Assembly: GCA_050084515.1 (NCBI GenBank)
Contig: CM114272.1
Span: 12,028,001 to 12,092,000 of the forward strand
Reading direction: 5' to 3'
From: Blasia pusilla
Taxonomy: Eukaryota; Marchantiophyta; Marchantiopsida; Blasiales
DNA: 64,000 nt
Translations under genes and position numbers: made by a program
Notes under the pieces: model-generated
Database searches by the model: none
What the model was told of the DNA's origin: nothing
What the model saw: only the letters and a program-made list of their open reading frames with translations
Part shown: positions 10,084 to 21,354 of the stretch, one piece after another
Layout: each line of letters opens with the position of its first letter
Position numbering within the stretch: the first letter of the stretch is position 1

Positions 10084-13000
10084 ACCCTATGAGGCTAACG
10101 GGAAGGTAAAACCTTATCTCATGAATTCAACTTAATCAATTCTTCTCTACACTTATTTACTACCACAACAAATAGGAATAGTTGATTACTTACTCAATAG
10201 TAAGGAATAGTAACATCTAGTATTGATAGTGTTAATTGTTGTAAATACACATATTCTCCGTAACAATTATGAAATCTCCTAATCCTTGGAAAATAAGCTC
10301 ATTAAAAAATGGTCACATTTCTCAATGCATCCCTTTGTTGAGCAATATTCGATTGATTTCTTAAATGTCATGAGCATAACTCTACAAAAAATCTTTGCCC
10401 TATAAGAATATATTTGACTTATACCAAAACATATAGGTCATCAAGGTTCAACACCTCGATCTTAAATAATTTTTTTAAGTCAAACTCTCCCCCATTATTC
10501 CATGGAGCAAAAGTATGCTAATATGACACCAAGGATGTTTGCGAACTAAAGGGATATCTCAAAGCCAACCATGGCAACTATAGGTCCCACTATCTCAAAT
10601 GTCCTCATTGCAAAATATACTTCCACAACTCTCTCTTTGCCATCTGTACTACTCTCTTTGCCAAAATGTCAAAACATGGATAAGAAGGAAACACATTCCA
10701 CATTCTCAACATGAGATGACGTAGCTTCATAGATGAGCTATCTTTACCATCAAACAAGCGATATAAGAGTCAAATGGTGAATTGACCTCTAAGGACCAAT
10801 TGAGGGCGATGATGAAAAATGGGTCTTGAAGACCAAATATAGATCAAGATCATAGTCAACATAGAAGGACTTGAAGAAAGCAATGTCATATTGACCCTTC
10901 ACCACCATAGCAACCACAATTGCGAAATCGATCTCCATTATCTTGTCAACCTAGTTCAACTTTAGGCTGTGCGCGACCATAGATATAGTCAATAGTATCC
11001 ATTATCCACACGTATTATGGTTGCAAAGCATGATAGGCACTAGTGAATGAAAATTTTCCTTCGTTGCAAGTTCATTCTAAACTTTCACTTAGTCACTTTA
11101 TGTATACTTATGAGTGAGGCAGCCTATAAATGTGAAATTTGAGGCCAAATGTAACAATTTCTTATTGCTACTTCAACTATCACAAGACCCAAACATCAAA
11201 TATGATTGTCTTCTATGTATTAATACCACTTTCCGTTGAGCAACGACAAGGAACGCTATTTGAAAGTTCCTTAGATTTAGGGAAGGATCCGAGCAATTTG
11301 TTCACAATTACATGAAGAAACCAAAACACAACATGAAATTATGCTTGAGTGGAATGGGGAAGAAAATCAAGACTCAAATTTATGTGGTTCTAGTTGGTGC
11401 CACGACATTAAAAATGATGGGTAATTTTGAATTATCCATCATTATTATATAATTGAATGGTTTAATATCTTAATTCAATTTTGAATAATCCTATTCAAAG
11501 GGTCAAGTGTTAATAAAAATTTGAAAATTTAAAGGACATCCACTACAAATAATGCAGCCTAGTAAGGACATGTAAGGGACCATGCAATGCATGCATCCCT
11601 ATTTAACAATTATTTTCTTTATCAATCTCCTTGTATGAACCTTGTTTAACATGAAAATAAAAATATTTTTGAAAGAAATCTAATGACAAGTATCCAATCG
11701 AGGAGCACTAAAAAGCTGCATCCTTCCATCCCTAGATTGTCACCACCCATATTATTATTATTTTTTATATCATCTCATGTTGATGAGAAATCGAGAAAGA
11801 TTTCGAGAGTTGGAATTCGATTATACACTATCAATAATTTGAAATATTGTTTGGAACACTAGCAAATTTGTTCATGTGCATGTAGTGCAATTGCAAGAGG
11901 ATATAGTTCTCCAAACTTTTGTTAATGTGGACGTAAGTTCATGTGAATGTAGAGGAGTTTGCAATAGGATATAGTCCTCCAAAGAAGACATATTGACATT
12001 CACATTGACAACGACATCTTCATCTAGCAAAGTCTATCTAAATGTTCGCAAAGTGCTTACATAGTCGATTGGAAGGTTAGAATAATTGGGAATCTAGGCA
12101 TATCTAGCTATTATGGGTGAATTTTTTGACAAATGTTAAATTTGATCTTGTTAATTTAGTTATCCCCTTAATCTTACACGTGTCAACGACATAAGAGATT
12201 CTAGAAGAGGACAAGTATCATTCCGGGAGGAGGGTGTAGAAGTGCATGGGAATATGCACTCAAATGCGCCTTTCGACCCCTACCATAGCCTAGCCCCAAG
12301 TGCAGAGAATGCATAATACAAATTATTCTACAGATTCCTCACCCGTAGATGAGAGAAATGTGAAATTCTAAGTATCCCATGATTTTCCTTTCCAAACAAA
12401 GTACTCCTTAAGATTAATTTTTTTTCTCTTGTATTTCTTCGATGTTCCCGATGTTGCACTCGTGTTTCTTCCCAGTGTCCCGGAGTTTCTCGTACTAGTG
12501 GGCAGCCCTTCCCTATATAACAAGATTAGTCCCTTCACCATAGTTCCCTGCAGATACAAATATGAAATTATAAAAATTATCTTTTGGAGGAAATGAGCGT
12601 TAGTCTTGATCAGGACTTCAAGGAAAGGCAGTCCACCTTTCCATAAATGGCGTGATCGTGATCTGATTGACCGAAGACAGCGGAGGCGTATTGTGCTGTC
12701 ATTGGGTCGCGGTTGGGAGCCATTCAGCCCTGACCACATGAATTCACTTCTGTGCATGATTTATGGAGTCCGCGTCACAAACGTCAAAGCTGGTAAGTTG
12801 GTGTCGAGGTCAGGTCACAGGATTGCAAATTGGCGCCACTTGAAATTGTAGATCGCATTTAAGAATTAAAACGGTCGATTCTCATCCGTAATCTGTCAAA
12901 ATAGACCCACGGTGAGATTGCACTTCGGATTTAAATCGCGCTCTCCGCCACGAATGAGAATCTGAATCCAAGGGTTACGTGTTGTGGCCAGATCCTGATA

Positions 13001-13645
13001 AATAGATTGTTGCACAAATCTTGACAGTTTATTCCTATAGAGATAGGCCATTTGGATCCAGTACCGCACTCAGAATTAGAGTACAATCGTTCATTTCACT
13101 CTTCTTTAATCTCGTTCGAGTTGATTTCATCTGCCCTTCCATCACTTTATGTTCACTTGAGGTAAAAACATATTAGAGCATTATGGCCAGACACATGTTC
13201 ACTTCGAGATTCTTGAGATGCCATCGGCTGCAAATTCCAGGTGGTAATACATGAGCAACCTTCGGCTGCTGGTTTGGTGAGACAAATAGGCCTATTTGTC
13301 GCACCAAAACACATCTACCATTAGTAAAGATCAAACCAACACCACATCCCAACTTAGGTTCCTGTGGAGAAGATAGAAGTAGGTAGCCATTGACGTTCAC
13401 TACCTGTGAACTCTCGACACCATGAAAGATGGTGAAAGGTGTGAAATCAGAGAAGAAGGGGCCGCTTGCTTCTTCCAATCCATCTCAACGACAAAACCGA
13501 AGAGGTTAAACAGAGCTCAGCTCGGGTCATATCCGCACCTCTTGAGCACATTAAAACCTGGATGAGTAGTAATCTTTGGGCAACACAAGGCATCATCTGT
13601 ACATTGATGCAAAATAAGAGCATTCATAAAAGAATACAGTTGACT
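10084..13645. other. Intergenic AT-rich DNA, no gene recognised
   Basis: Long AT-rich sequence without a domain-bearing reading frame. An open frame of 129 codons on the minus strand (12368-12757) shows no recognisable motif and is probably chance. The last few hundred bases before 13646 would hold the 3' untranslated region of the BTB/propeller gene. Confidence 0.5.
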
Positions 13646-15094
13646 TCACTCTCGGGAACGTTTTGTTTCCCAGACTTCGACTACTTGATGATCTTTTCGC
13701 GCAACAAACAGCCGGTTGCCCCCGACTGCAAGCTGGATGATGGGATCAGTCACATGCTTCCTGTGATCCACATAATTCCTACGAAACGAGGTTTCCCAAT
13801 ATTCTTTTTCTTCCGGATCTTTCAAGCTATCTGCCAGGGGCACCTCGGACCATACTTCCAGGCTGCCACCCCTACTCACATACAGCTGTTCGTTATAGGC
13901 CAAGAGCTTGTTGTCCACTCCGCCGGGAGTAATTTCCAGTTCCGGGTTGGTCTCGATGAGAGGCAGCCAGGGATCCTTCTGCTTAATTTTGCGTAAATCG
14001 GCCATAGATATGGCTCCAGATTTTATGCCGACTTTGAAAACCAGAGACAGATCGTCATTTGCCACTAGGTCTGCAAATACGTCCTGCTGCTCAGCTCGAG
14101 GATTTTGAGATTGAGGCTCTTCCCAATCACACAACGGTTGCGGCGATCGCAGGTCCCATAGCCTGACGTAGCCACTGTATCCAAAGGCCCCACCATGAGA
14201 CGATCCCACCAGAAGAGCATTAATCTTGGGAAGCCATTGCAGCTTAGTTGCAGCCTTCGAGTGAGCTGTGATCCCGTTCTGCCTGGCTATTTCTCGCACA
14301 ACCGTGAAGTTCTGCTTGTCCACAACAAGTATCGTGTTGTCCAGATTCTGCCCACTCTCAAAGCTTCCGAAGACTTCCGTTTCGTTAGAAGTGAAGGCCC
14401 GGACGCGAGGGTTAAACACTCGAGGATCCGTGGAGTCCACCCATGTCAAGCTGCTGGAGTGCACGCCTTTCACGACATCGTAGATATGGAGTCCGGGGAA
14501 GTCCTCCGCCCCAACTACTACATGCGAATCAGAAAGTGCGTGCATCAACTGGATGCTGTTGAGCTCTGTCACCGTAGTTTTCCACCTCCGATGGGCCCAG
14601 TCGTAAGCTGTGATTTTGCTCCCGTGCCCTACCCATAGAGAGCCATCGCTATGAGCCTCCAGGGCGGAAGGGAAGTCCACCCCATTGAGCAAGATGGGCG
14701 GTGTCTTTTCAACATCCAGACCATCCAGAGGTTTCGCTGACATGGCTGCCTTGATCTGATCCAACACTCCGTAGAAGGTCGCCTCCCTGATCAGCCTGTC
14801 CCGTAAGACGTGCTCCAGCGGGCGCTCGATCTCTCCGAAGCGGAGCACATTCAAGATCAGCGCAAACACATCAGGGTCTCTGTCGAAGAAGACTTCCGAT
14901 TGGCGTTCAGGGAGTTCAGTGACACTCTGCAAGAGTCTCGAACCTCTTCCTGCCAGTTGAATGGTGCCCAAGAACGTCTCGAAAACGTGCCCGCCCACGT
15001 TTATTTTCACTCGTCTACTCGCATCTGTGCTGCTTGGCAACGACGCCAACTTCACCAGCGGCGGTGAACTCGCAGGCCCGCCCACGGGAGCCAT
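13646..15094 (-). CDS. BTB/POZ domain protein with C-terminal WD40-like beta-propeller
   Basis: The 482-residue, intronless protein resembles plant BTB proteins of the At2g24240/At4g30940 type. Such BTB/T1 proteins usually oligomerise and act as adaptors, often for CUL3 ubiquitin ligases; that role is inferred from the family. The BTB/T1 (KCTD-like) domain spans about residues 28-115 (RVKINVGGHVFET at its start, FFDRDPDVFALILNVLR in the middle, REATFYGVLD at its end). Residues about 130-475 carry degenerate propeller blades with segments such as GYVRLWDLRSP and HQVVEVWET. I chose the ATG at 15094 (MAPVGGPASS). The frame stays open upstream to 15403, but that part is a low-complexity Lys/Glu/Arg stretch that looks like GA-rich 5' leader. 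It is probably a functional single-copy host gene. Confidence 0.87.
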   Translation of the reverse strand: MAPVGGPASSPPLVKLASLPSSTDASRRVKINVGGHVFETFLGTIQLAGRGSRLLQSVTELPERQSEVFFDRDPDVFALILNVLRFGEIERPLEHVLRDRLIREATFYGVLDQIKAAMSAKPLDGLDVEKTPPILLNGVDFPSALEAHSDGSLWVGHGSKITAYDWAHRRWKTTVTELNSIQLMHALSDSHVVVGAEDFPGLHIYDVVKGVHSSSLTWVDSTDPRVFNPRVRAFTSNETEVFGSFESGQNLDNTILVVDKQNFTVVREIARQNGITAHSKAATKLQWLPKINALLVGSSHGGAFGYSGYVRLWDLRSPQPLCDWEEPQSQNPRAEQQDVFADLVANDDLSLVFKVGIKSGAISMADLRKIKQKDPWLPLIETNPELEITPGGVDNKLLAYNEQLYVSRGGSLEVWSEVPLADSLKDPEEKEYWETSFRRNYVDHRKHVTDPIIQLAVGGNRLFVARKDHQVVEVWETKRSRE

Positions 15095-15420
15095 TCTCGC
15101 GCTCTCCTGCTCGCTTCTCTTTCGTCTCTCCTCTGCTCTGATTTCTTCTTCTTTCTTCTCTTCTCTACAATGTTCTGCTCTCATCTGCTTCCTTTTCTTC
15201 TTCTCTTCCCCTTCCCTTCCCTTCCCTTCTCTTCTCTTCAATTCTCTCCTCCAGGGGGGTGACGACAGTCGTAGCGATTGTCCGAAACACAAGTGAAGAG
15301 AGAGAAGAAGAGCCCTCGAATTTTTTGCTCCTACTCGGTCGTCCTGTGTACAAGAGCTCGTGAGCGATGGAGGGTTTTGAAAGGATTGCAGCACTATCAC
15401 CACCCAGTGCGCAATTTCAC
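15095..15420 (-). promoter_or_regulatory. GA/CT-rich 5' leader and promoter-proximal region of the BTB gene
   Basis: On the transcript strand this region is rich in GAAGG and GAGAA runs (about 15120-15245), as in many plant 5' leaders and GAGA-type core promoters. I see no convincing TATA box at a fixed distance. The absence of in-frame stops between 15095 and 15403 leaves a longer N-terminus formally possible. Confidence 0.4.
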
Positions 15421-17537
15421 GAGCGTTCTGACTGCAGAACTGACGGAAGAAAAAGGACTCCTGGCTTGGTCAGCTGCAATGACGGTAAGCACGTTATGAC
15501 TTCATATTCAATGACAACCAGCGACACTTTGGCACCAAAACAAGGAAAGGAGGGGAATAAAGCTTCCAGAACATGCGGAAGAAGATGGAAGTGCATCACC
15601 AACTCGGGTCTCCCACAAGAGTCGCATCACAACGAGTTCTGACTCGGTCTCCCGGGCATCATCTAGATTCTAGAACAGTACCACACCAGAAGGCACCAAA
15701 GTCAGCCAAAGTATGCACTTCTTGGGCGCTTGTCGGTCAACCTGTGAAGCATAAGACGAACCCTAAACGTTTCTTTAAAGTGAATCGATGTGGAAGGCTG
15801 GGGTCAGAAGGTCTCTGAAGCCTCACCTGTCCCCTATAGTCTGTGCGACTGTGGATTCCCAGGGCAGATGCGGACATTCCCAAGGGGTTTCAGCTCGATC
15901 TACTCATGCCGACCTGCTGGAGCATTTAGTACTGAACTGGGGTGGCGAGCAGCACGCAAGCTTTGCTCTGGTGTGGTGGGCCGGAAACACGGGATGTGGG
16001 TCAGAGTTGAGACTTGGGATTCCTCCATAGCACGCGCTCCAGTCAGTGAGCACCGACACTCGGACCGCCATCACACCAATCCAGCTGACCGCAAGTCATA
16101 GGTGGAGTGTACTTGTATGTCGGAGAATTCCTCACATTCCGGAAGCCGTCTGGATCTCAGTTACTGCAAATACGCCAACTTCTGTGCAGTTGTGCAAGTC
16201 ATCGATTGGCGATAGTAGCGAGTGAGCTAAGTTTACACGCAGAAAGCTTCTTCTCGTGAAAGGTCTGCAGTGATGGATTCGCCGATTGTGGTGAATATGG
16301 GTTCATTCAGTGATTTAGAGCACGGTTGACAATCCATAGCTCCTGCTTCTGGCCCAGGTATGTACTTGTTTCATAAATGTTCCTGCCAGACATTTGCCTG
16401 ATGGGGCCGAGACTTCAATGTGGGAGAAGCTCTCTTCCGAGAAGTAGAACTGTGCACTATAGATTGATAGCTAAAATTTGAGGGGGTGGGACTTGCTTCT
16501 TGCGATGATGACTATCCATGAAAAGCCCGCAATATAGCAAGATCTTAATGACCTACTAGTGCATTCTGTAGATGCATGTACACCTGCACTCAAATTTGAC
16601 CGAGGAAACATCTCCTCGAACTCGTTCCTACCAGATGAGCTTACACCATCTAACTCGGAAACCGTCACAGCCTGCCTGGGTGGGGTTTCTCATATCTTGG
16701 GCTGACGTGCCAAGTCCATGCAATATATTCCATGATTCAACTTGGTGGAACCCAGATGAGAAACTGCACAGCCAGAAAATGGATAAGAGACATTCACATC
16801 TGCGGCAAACAGGTCAAAGCAGAGTAATGAACACAAAATACAAAAGTTTATAGGGGCAAATGTAACCCCCAACCACCTGAAAGTGAATGACCATGATAAC
16901 ATGACCTGGACCGGTTAACACTTTTCGTGACTCACTTGTATTGGCCGACATCGTCCAAAGAAACAGTCAAGATGTAACATTGAAGTGAAGCTCCAAGACT
17001 GGTACCGACTGTTGAGCAGTGCCGCCTATTAGTACAGATCGGTGACAGTTTGCTGACTAAGTTAAAGGACGTTCTGTGCCTCACCAGAGAGGTGATTTGC
17101 TACTTTCTGTTACAATCCTGTTCCAACCCCCTCGAGCTTGGAAACCCGATCAGTGGGTTCTTCTATCAGGCAGGGAGACTACAAAGACAGGGTTGAAACC
17201 AGGTAATAAGCTATATATGTTTATGAATGTTACAGTATGGCTGAATTCCTAGATTGTACATCCAATGATAAGAAAGGTGAGTACTCCTTGACCTGCTGTC
17301 CTACTCATAGTGAATGGCTTTCAATGCTCCAGCTAAGCAGCCTTAACCTGGACTCTATTTTTGACGCCTTAAGTGTGTACCCAGATACCTTGTCGAATTT
17401 TTGTCCCAGAAACCCGTGTGTCAATCAATCCAAAGACCACCAGCATACTAGGTAGGCATCATAAGTGAAAGTTGACCCAAAAGACAGCAGTGGAGTTAAG
17501 GATTTAGGTTCCCTCCAACTCATTCCAGCACAAAGCA
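15421..17537. other. Gap between BTB and PPR genes, no gene recognised
   Basis: About 2.1 kb separate the upstream side of the BTB gene from the 3' end of the PPR gene. Both genes read leftward. The gap should hold the BTB promoter and the PPR 3' untranslated region. I see no domain-bearing frame, RNA gene or transposon copy in it. Confidence 0.5.
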
Positions 17538-19805
17538 TCAGTCTTCATCTGTTCTGGATTCTATCGACTTTCCATCAACACTAGGGTACGCAAAGCCTTT
17601 TTGGTTCAAACCGTCAAGAAGCCTTGAGGCTTTTTCTGTCTGCCCTGCCCGCACAAGGGAGCTGAGAACATTGTTAATCACAGCTCCTTTGGCCCTAAAG
17701 CCCTTCCTTTCCATCTCTTGGAGAACATCATACGCTAGCTCCGTTTTCCCTGCTTTCCTTAGAGAATGGATGAGAGAATCATATGTGAGGGCGTCTGGAA
17801 CACAACCATCTAGCTCCATATCCTTGAAGACTCTCCAAGCCTTGTCCGTGAAACCGGCCTTTCCCAGACCATGGATCAGAGTATTGTAGGTAACAACATC
17901 GGAGCTGCAGTTCTTTTGTTTCATTTCCTCAAATAGCTCACACGCCTCAGCGACTTGGCCTGCTTTACCCAGGGCATTGATCAATGTGTTGTAAGTGAAG
18001 ACATCAGGAACAAAATTTCTTGTTTTCATTTCAGAGAAAACCTCCTGGGCAGCATCTACCAAACCTGCTTTTCCCAGACTATCTATGAGGATGTTGTAGG
18101 TCACTACATCCAAAGGGTAGCCTTTTGTCGAAAGCTTGCCATACAGCTTGTACGACTCTTCGACATAGCCTGCTCTGCCCAGGCCATTTATGAGAGAGTT
18201 GTAGGTGACCAGATCAGGAGTGCAAGCCATGGTTTTCATCTCCTTGAAAAGATGACACGCAGTTTCCACTTTGCCGGATTTTCCGAGACCATCAATGAGA
18301 GAATTGTAGGTAACTACATCCGGACTGCAACCATTGTTAGTCATTTTCTTGAAAACCCTCTCTGCGTCGTTAATTTGGCCTGACTTCACCAGTCCATTAA
18401 TGAGCGAATTCCAAGTCACCAAATTCGGTGTGCATCCCATTTGAAGCATTTCATCGATAAGCTGGCTGGCTTCTTCTGCCCGGCCTGCTTTCCCCACCGC
18501 ATCAATGAGAGTGCTGTACGTGACCACATCGGGTTCTATTCCCCGTGTCTTCATTTCCTCGAAGAAACTGAATGCCAAGTCGATCCTCCCTTCCTTTCCA
18601 ACACCATCGATGAGAGTGTTGTAAGTGACAAGATCAGCTTTGACACCATTGGACTTCATTGCAATCAGAAGTTCGCCCGCTTCATCAGTTCGCCCTGCCT
18701 TACCCAGGCCATCCATCAATGTGTTGTAAATTATAACGTCTGCAGACAGCCCTTCATTGCGTAAGCCTTGTAGCTGTCGTAGCGCCTCCTCAACTCTACC
18801 AGCCTTGCACAATCCACTGATTAAGCACGTGAATGTAACCAAATCAGGAGAGCAACCCGTTCCTTTCATCTCATCAAAAAGCTTGCATGCCTCTCCCACT
18901 CGGCCCACCTTTCCCAGATGATGAACTAGCGTATTGTAAGTTATCGTATTGGGGGAACAACCGTTGGCTTTCATGGTGTGGAAAACCTCAAAAGCCTCAT
19001 TCAATTGCCCAGCCTTACACAATCCACTGATCAAAGAGGAGTACGTGATCACATCAGGCAGAGGGCCCTCTGCTATCATTTCCACAACGAACTCCCTCGC
19101 CACATTAGTCTGTCCTGTCTTGCAGAGCTTGCTGACTAAAATGTTGTAGTAGATGGTACCTACTTCCCAGCCCTTCTCGGCCATATTTTTCAGTAATATC
19201 TTAGCAGAACTCGCTTGCACAGCTCTGAAGTCTTTGGAATCAATGAGCTTATAAAACATAGAAACATACAAATCCGGTGGCTGCTTGTAATCCGGATACC
19301 CTTCCACCCACCGGAAGAACTGGAGAGCTAGCCACGGATCCTTCTGATACTTGAGAACCTCCCGGACGAGATAGGGGCTGATAAACTTGAGATTCAATTC
19401 GCTGAGGCCCTCTGGAATGCTGCTCTTCGGATACACTCTTTCCAGCAGCAAATTCACTTTCTTCGCAAGCTTCAACAGCGATGCGTTGTTATAAGATGAA
19501 TCTCCTGAAGACGAAATGGCAGCATCAGACGCTCTCTCCACAACACCTGCACTCGGTTTCTGGACCTTATTCGGTCCCTCAGCCACAGCGTGTACACACT
19601 TCGTATACGCTACTCTTCCCGCCGGTCTCGCATCTCCTCTCCGACATGAGCTCGCCAACAGATCTAACCCAAAACAATCGGACGACCGCGTCCTGCAGCA
19701 ATTCCCTCGCCCCAAGCAAGTCACGGGCCTCGCAGTCCCTGCCACTCCTCTCGTCTCCATGATTCCTTGAGAAAACAACCGCCCTGTCGCCATGACTGAC
19801 TGCAA
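17538..19805 (-). CDS. P-class pentatricopeptide repeat (PPR) protein, 15 repeats
   Basis: The 755-residue, intronless protein is of the type that binds organelle RNA in a sequence-specific way to stabilise, splice or help translate it. The N-terminal ~95 residues are rich in Arg, Ser and Ala with few acids, which fits a plastid or mitochondrial transit peptide. A segment at about 140-200 (VREVLKYQKDPWLALQFFRW) is the helical lead-in common in P-class proteins. From about residue 215 to 740 there are 15 consecutive 35-residue repeats of the form VTYNTLIDGLGKAG..EEA..LFEEMK..G..PD. No E, DYW or SMR domain follows, so it is not a typical editing factor. The Met at 19805 is used; a second Met five codons in (MATGRLFSQG) is an equally good start. 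The exact orthologue is not recognisable. Confidence 0.93.
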   Translation of the reverse strand: MQSVMATGRLFSQGIMETRGVAGTARPVTCLGRGNCCRTRSSDCFGLDLLASSCRRGDARPAGRVAYTKCVHAVAEGPNKVQKPSAGVVERASDAAISSSGDSSYNNASLLKLAKKVNLLLERVYPKSSIPEGLSELNLKFISPYLVREVLKYQKDPWLALQFFRWVEGYPDYKQPPDLYVSMFYKLIDSKDFRAVQASSAKILLKNMAEKGWEVGTIYYNILVSKLCKTGQTNVAREFVVEMIAEGPLPDVITYSSLISGLCKAGQLNEAFEVFHTMKANGCSPNTITYNTLVHHLGKVGRVGEACKLFDEMKGTGCSPDLVTFTCLISGLCKAGRVEEALRQLQGLRNEGLSADVIIYNTLMDGLGKAGRTDEAGELLIAMKSNGVKADLVTYNTLIDGVGKEGRIDLAFSFFEEMKTRGIEPDVVTYSTLIDAVGKAGRAEEASQLIDEMLQMGCTPNLVTWNSLINGLVKSGQINDAERVFKKMTNNGCSPDVVTYNSLIDGLGKSGKVETACHLFKEMKTMACTPDLVTYNSLINGLGRAGYVEESYKLYGKLSTKGYPLDVVTYNILIDSLGKAGLVDAAQEVFSEMKTRNFVPDVFTYNTLINALGKAGQVAEACELFEEMKQKNCSSDVVTYNTLIHGLGKAGFTDKAWRVFKDMELDGCVPDALTYDSLIHSLRKAGKTELAYDVLQEMERKGFRAKGAVINNVLSSLVRAGQTEKASRLLDGLNQKGFAYPSVDGKSIESRTDED

Positions 19806-20460
19806 TTCACCTGTCGATCAATTCAACCACAATTCATTTCCTGTCTGCCTCCTCCCGTCCTCTGCCGGGGAACCACGAGGTACCGCATTGCTTCCTCCAA
19901 AGAGCGCCCATCTGCCTAAGCCCACTTCACAATTACCACCCGTTTCGCTTCGAGATGCACCACAATCAGCTTCTGAAGTCGGACCTCTCCCGTCCACCGA
20001 AATCGCCCGTTCCTTCCTGCGCTGGGAAAAACGTGAGATTTAGGGTTCAGGGTTTCAACTTGTTTGTGTTTGGATCGGATAGGGGCTCGTGGACGGAGTG
20101 CGTTACTGTATTTATCTTCTTTGAACATGTGAATTTGAATTTATGCGTAGTAATTATTGAAGTTTATCTTTCAAATTGAATAGGTTTGTGTCATGCGCGT
20201 TAGTGAAAGCATTAATAATGTTCCATACAAACTATAAAAAAAAATTCTTGTTTATATTATGGGAAATATTCTATGATTCGATGTAGAGGAGACAAGTGTT
20301 TACACTCTCGATAATAAAATAGATTAGAAGGAAATAAATATGTGTTTGTATAGCATTTGAAGGGGAGAATGATATTCATACAAATTCAAATATTTTTTTG
20401 AAATATCCTGCCAAGTTGTCACGTGTCATAAATTTACAAATCAAAAAACACTCTCCAATA
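19806..20460. other. Region upstream of the PPR gene, no gene recognised
   Basis: This should contain the PPR promoter and 5' leader. It becomes strongly AT-rich after about 20160. I see no second gene and no clear core-promoter element. Confidence 0.4.
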
Positions 20461-20952
20461 AAAATATAGATTATAAATTTATATTATTAATAAGAATGTC
20501 CGTGCGATGCATATACAAAATTTAATATGTAATCTATAATAATATTTTTTCAATTACAAAAAAATACAAATTCAAAAAAATCATACAAATACAAAATTTC
20601 ACACATATTGCTATTATCGTGCGCATACATATCGTTACACAATCCGTATCGTTGATCACATCTACACACCACACAAAATCGATCTTCCCCAACATACGAG
20701 TAGATCCACCTATAAACGAAATATATTCACGCATATACACCGAGACCCCATAACCCCACAAAATCAAGAGTGGTAAAAACGGCTCACCAAGCCTAAAACT
20801 CCACTCATGAATCTACATCGGCATATTAAACCACATCCACCCTCTGCTACGAGGGAATCTGGACGCTAGCACCCTAACTCTTACACACCCACACACGACA
20901 ATGCAAGAGAGGCACTCCTAAGGCTCAACATGAGAAAGGTGGCTTGGGAAAA
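20461..20952 (-). mobile_element. X: remnant of a D-like terminal repeat
   Basis: Read on the minus strand, this matches the terminal repeat of elements D and E: a CATGTTGAGCC block, GGGTGCTAGCGTCC, GCCGTTTTTACCACTCTTGATTTT, then the B segment ending GCGCACGATA at about 20622. An AT-rich tail at 20461-20621 is shared with E (54868-55024). Its upstream side is cut at 20952 by the terminus of element C1. Confidence 0.65.
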
Positions 20953-20986
20953 TGTCGTGCGCATACACATCGCTACACAACATACA
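20953..20986 (-). repeat. Terminus of element C1, severed by element B
   Basis: The 34 bases starting TGTCGTGCGC are the inverted terminal segment of family C (compare C2 at about 34990-35022). They continue at 30685 once element B and one copy of the 4-bp duplication TACA are removed. The site therefore marks the left end of C1 in this orientation. Confidence 0.75.
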
Positions 20987-21354
20987 TGTCATGACCATAC
21001 GGATTATGTCGTAGAGTATAGTGTGCTAGTAGAGGACATTCCTTATGTAGGACCGTAGTGGCTTGGTAGAGATGCGGTTCCATACATAGGGTTGGGGGTT
21101 ACTCACTTGGGGGTGAGTTTCCCAATAGGGCCCGCTCTTAGGTTGGAGGATATAAGGTGGAGTGCACTCAAAGAACAGTCAGTTCTTTGAGTTGAGCCTG
21201 TTGCGTTGGGAGTTAGCCTTGGTAGTGAGTAGAGCTCTTGGCTATGGTGTTTCCCGCAAGCTTCGACCTGGATTCTCCCATCGTGGAGTGGGTTTGGCTC
21301 GATTGTATGTGATTATAAACGTGTTTTATGACAGTAGGTCTTTCACGGATTTCA
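20987..21354 (+). repeat. Element B left terminal repeat A1
   Basis: This 368-bp block, starting TGTCATGACC, matches A2 at 30214-30578 over its whole length with few differences. A TATA-like gatataagg lies at about 21149. Identity stops at TTTCA (21354): here the leader follows, whereas A2 is followed by segment B2. Confidence 0.85.

Noticed and set aside
12368-12757. 129-codon minus-strand frame as a small gene
   Set aside because: No domain, no clear promoter or splice context, and no copy elsewhere in the window.
13908-14638. Plus-strand frames within the BTB gene
   Set aside because: They are antisense to a well-supported domain-bearing coding sequence.
13646-15094. A voltage-gated potassium channel, because the T1-type BTB domain resembles Kv channels
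   Set aside because: No transmembrane segments or pore signature follow; the rest is propeller-like.
17955-18764. Plus-strand frames within the PPR gene
   Set aside because: They are antisense shadows of the regular 35-residue repeats, which is why they look repetitive.
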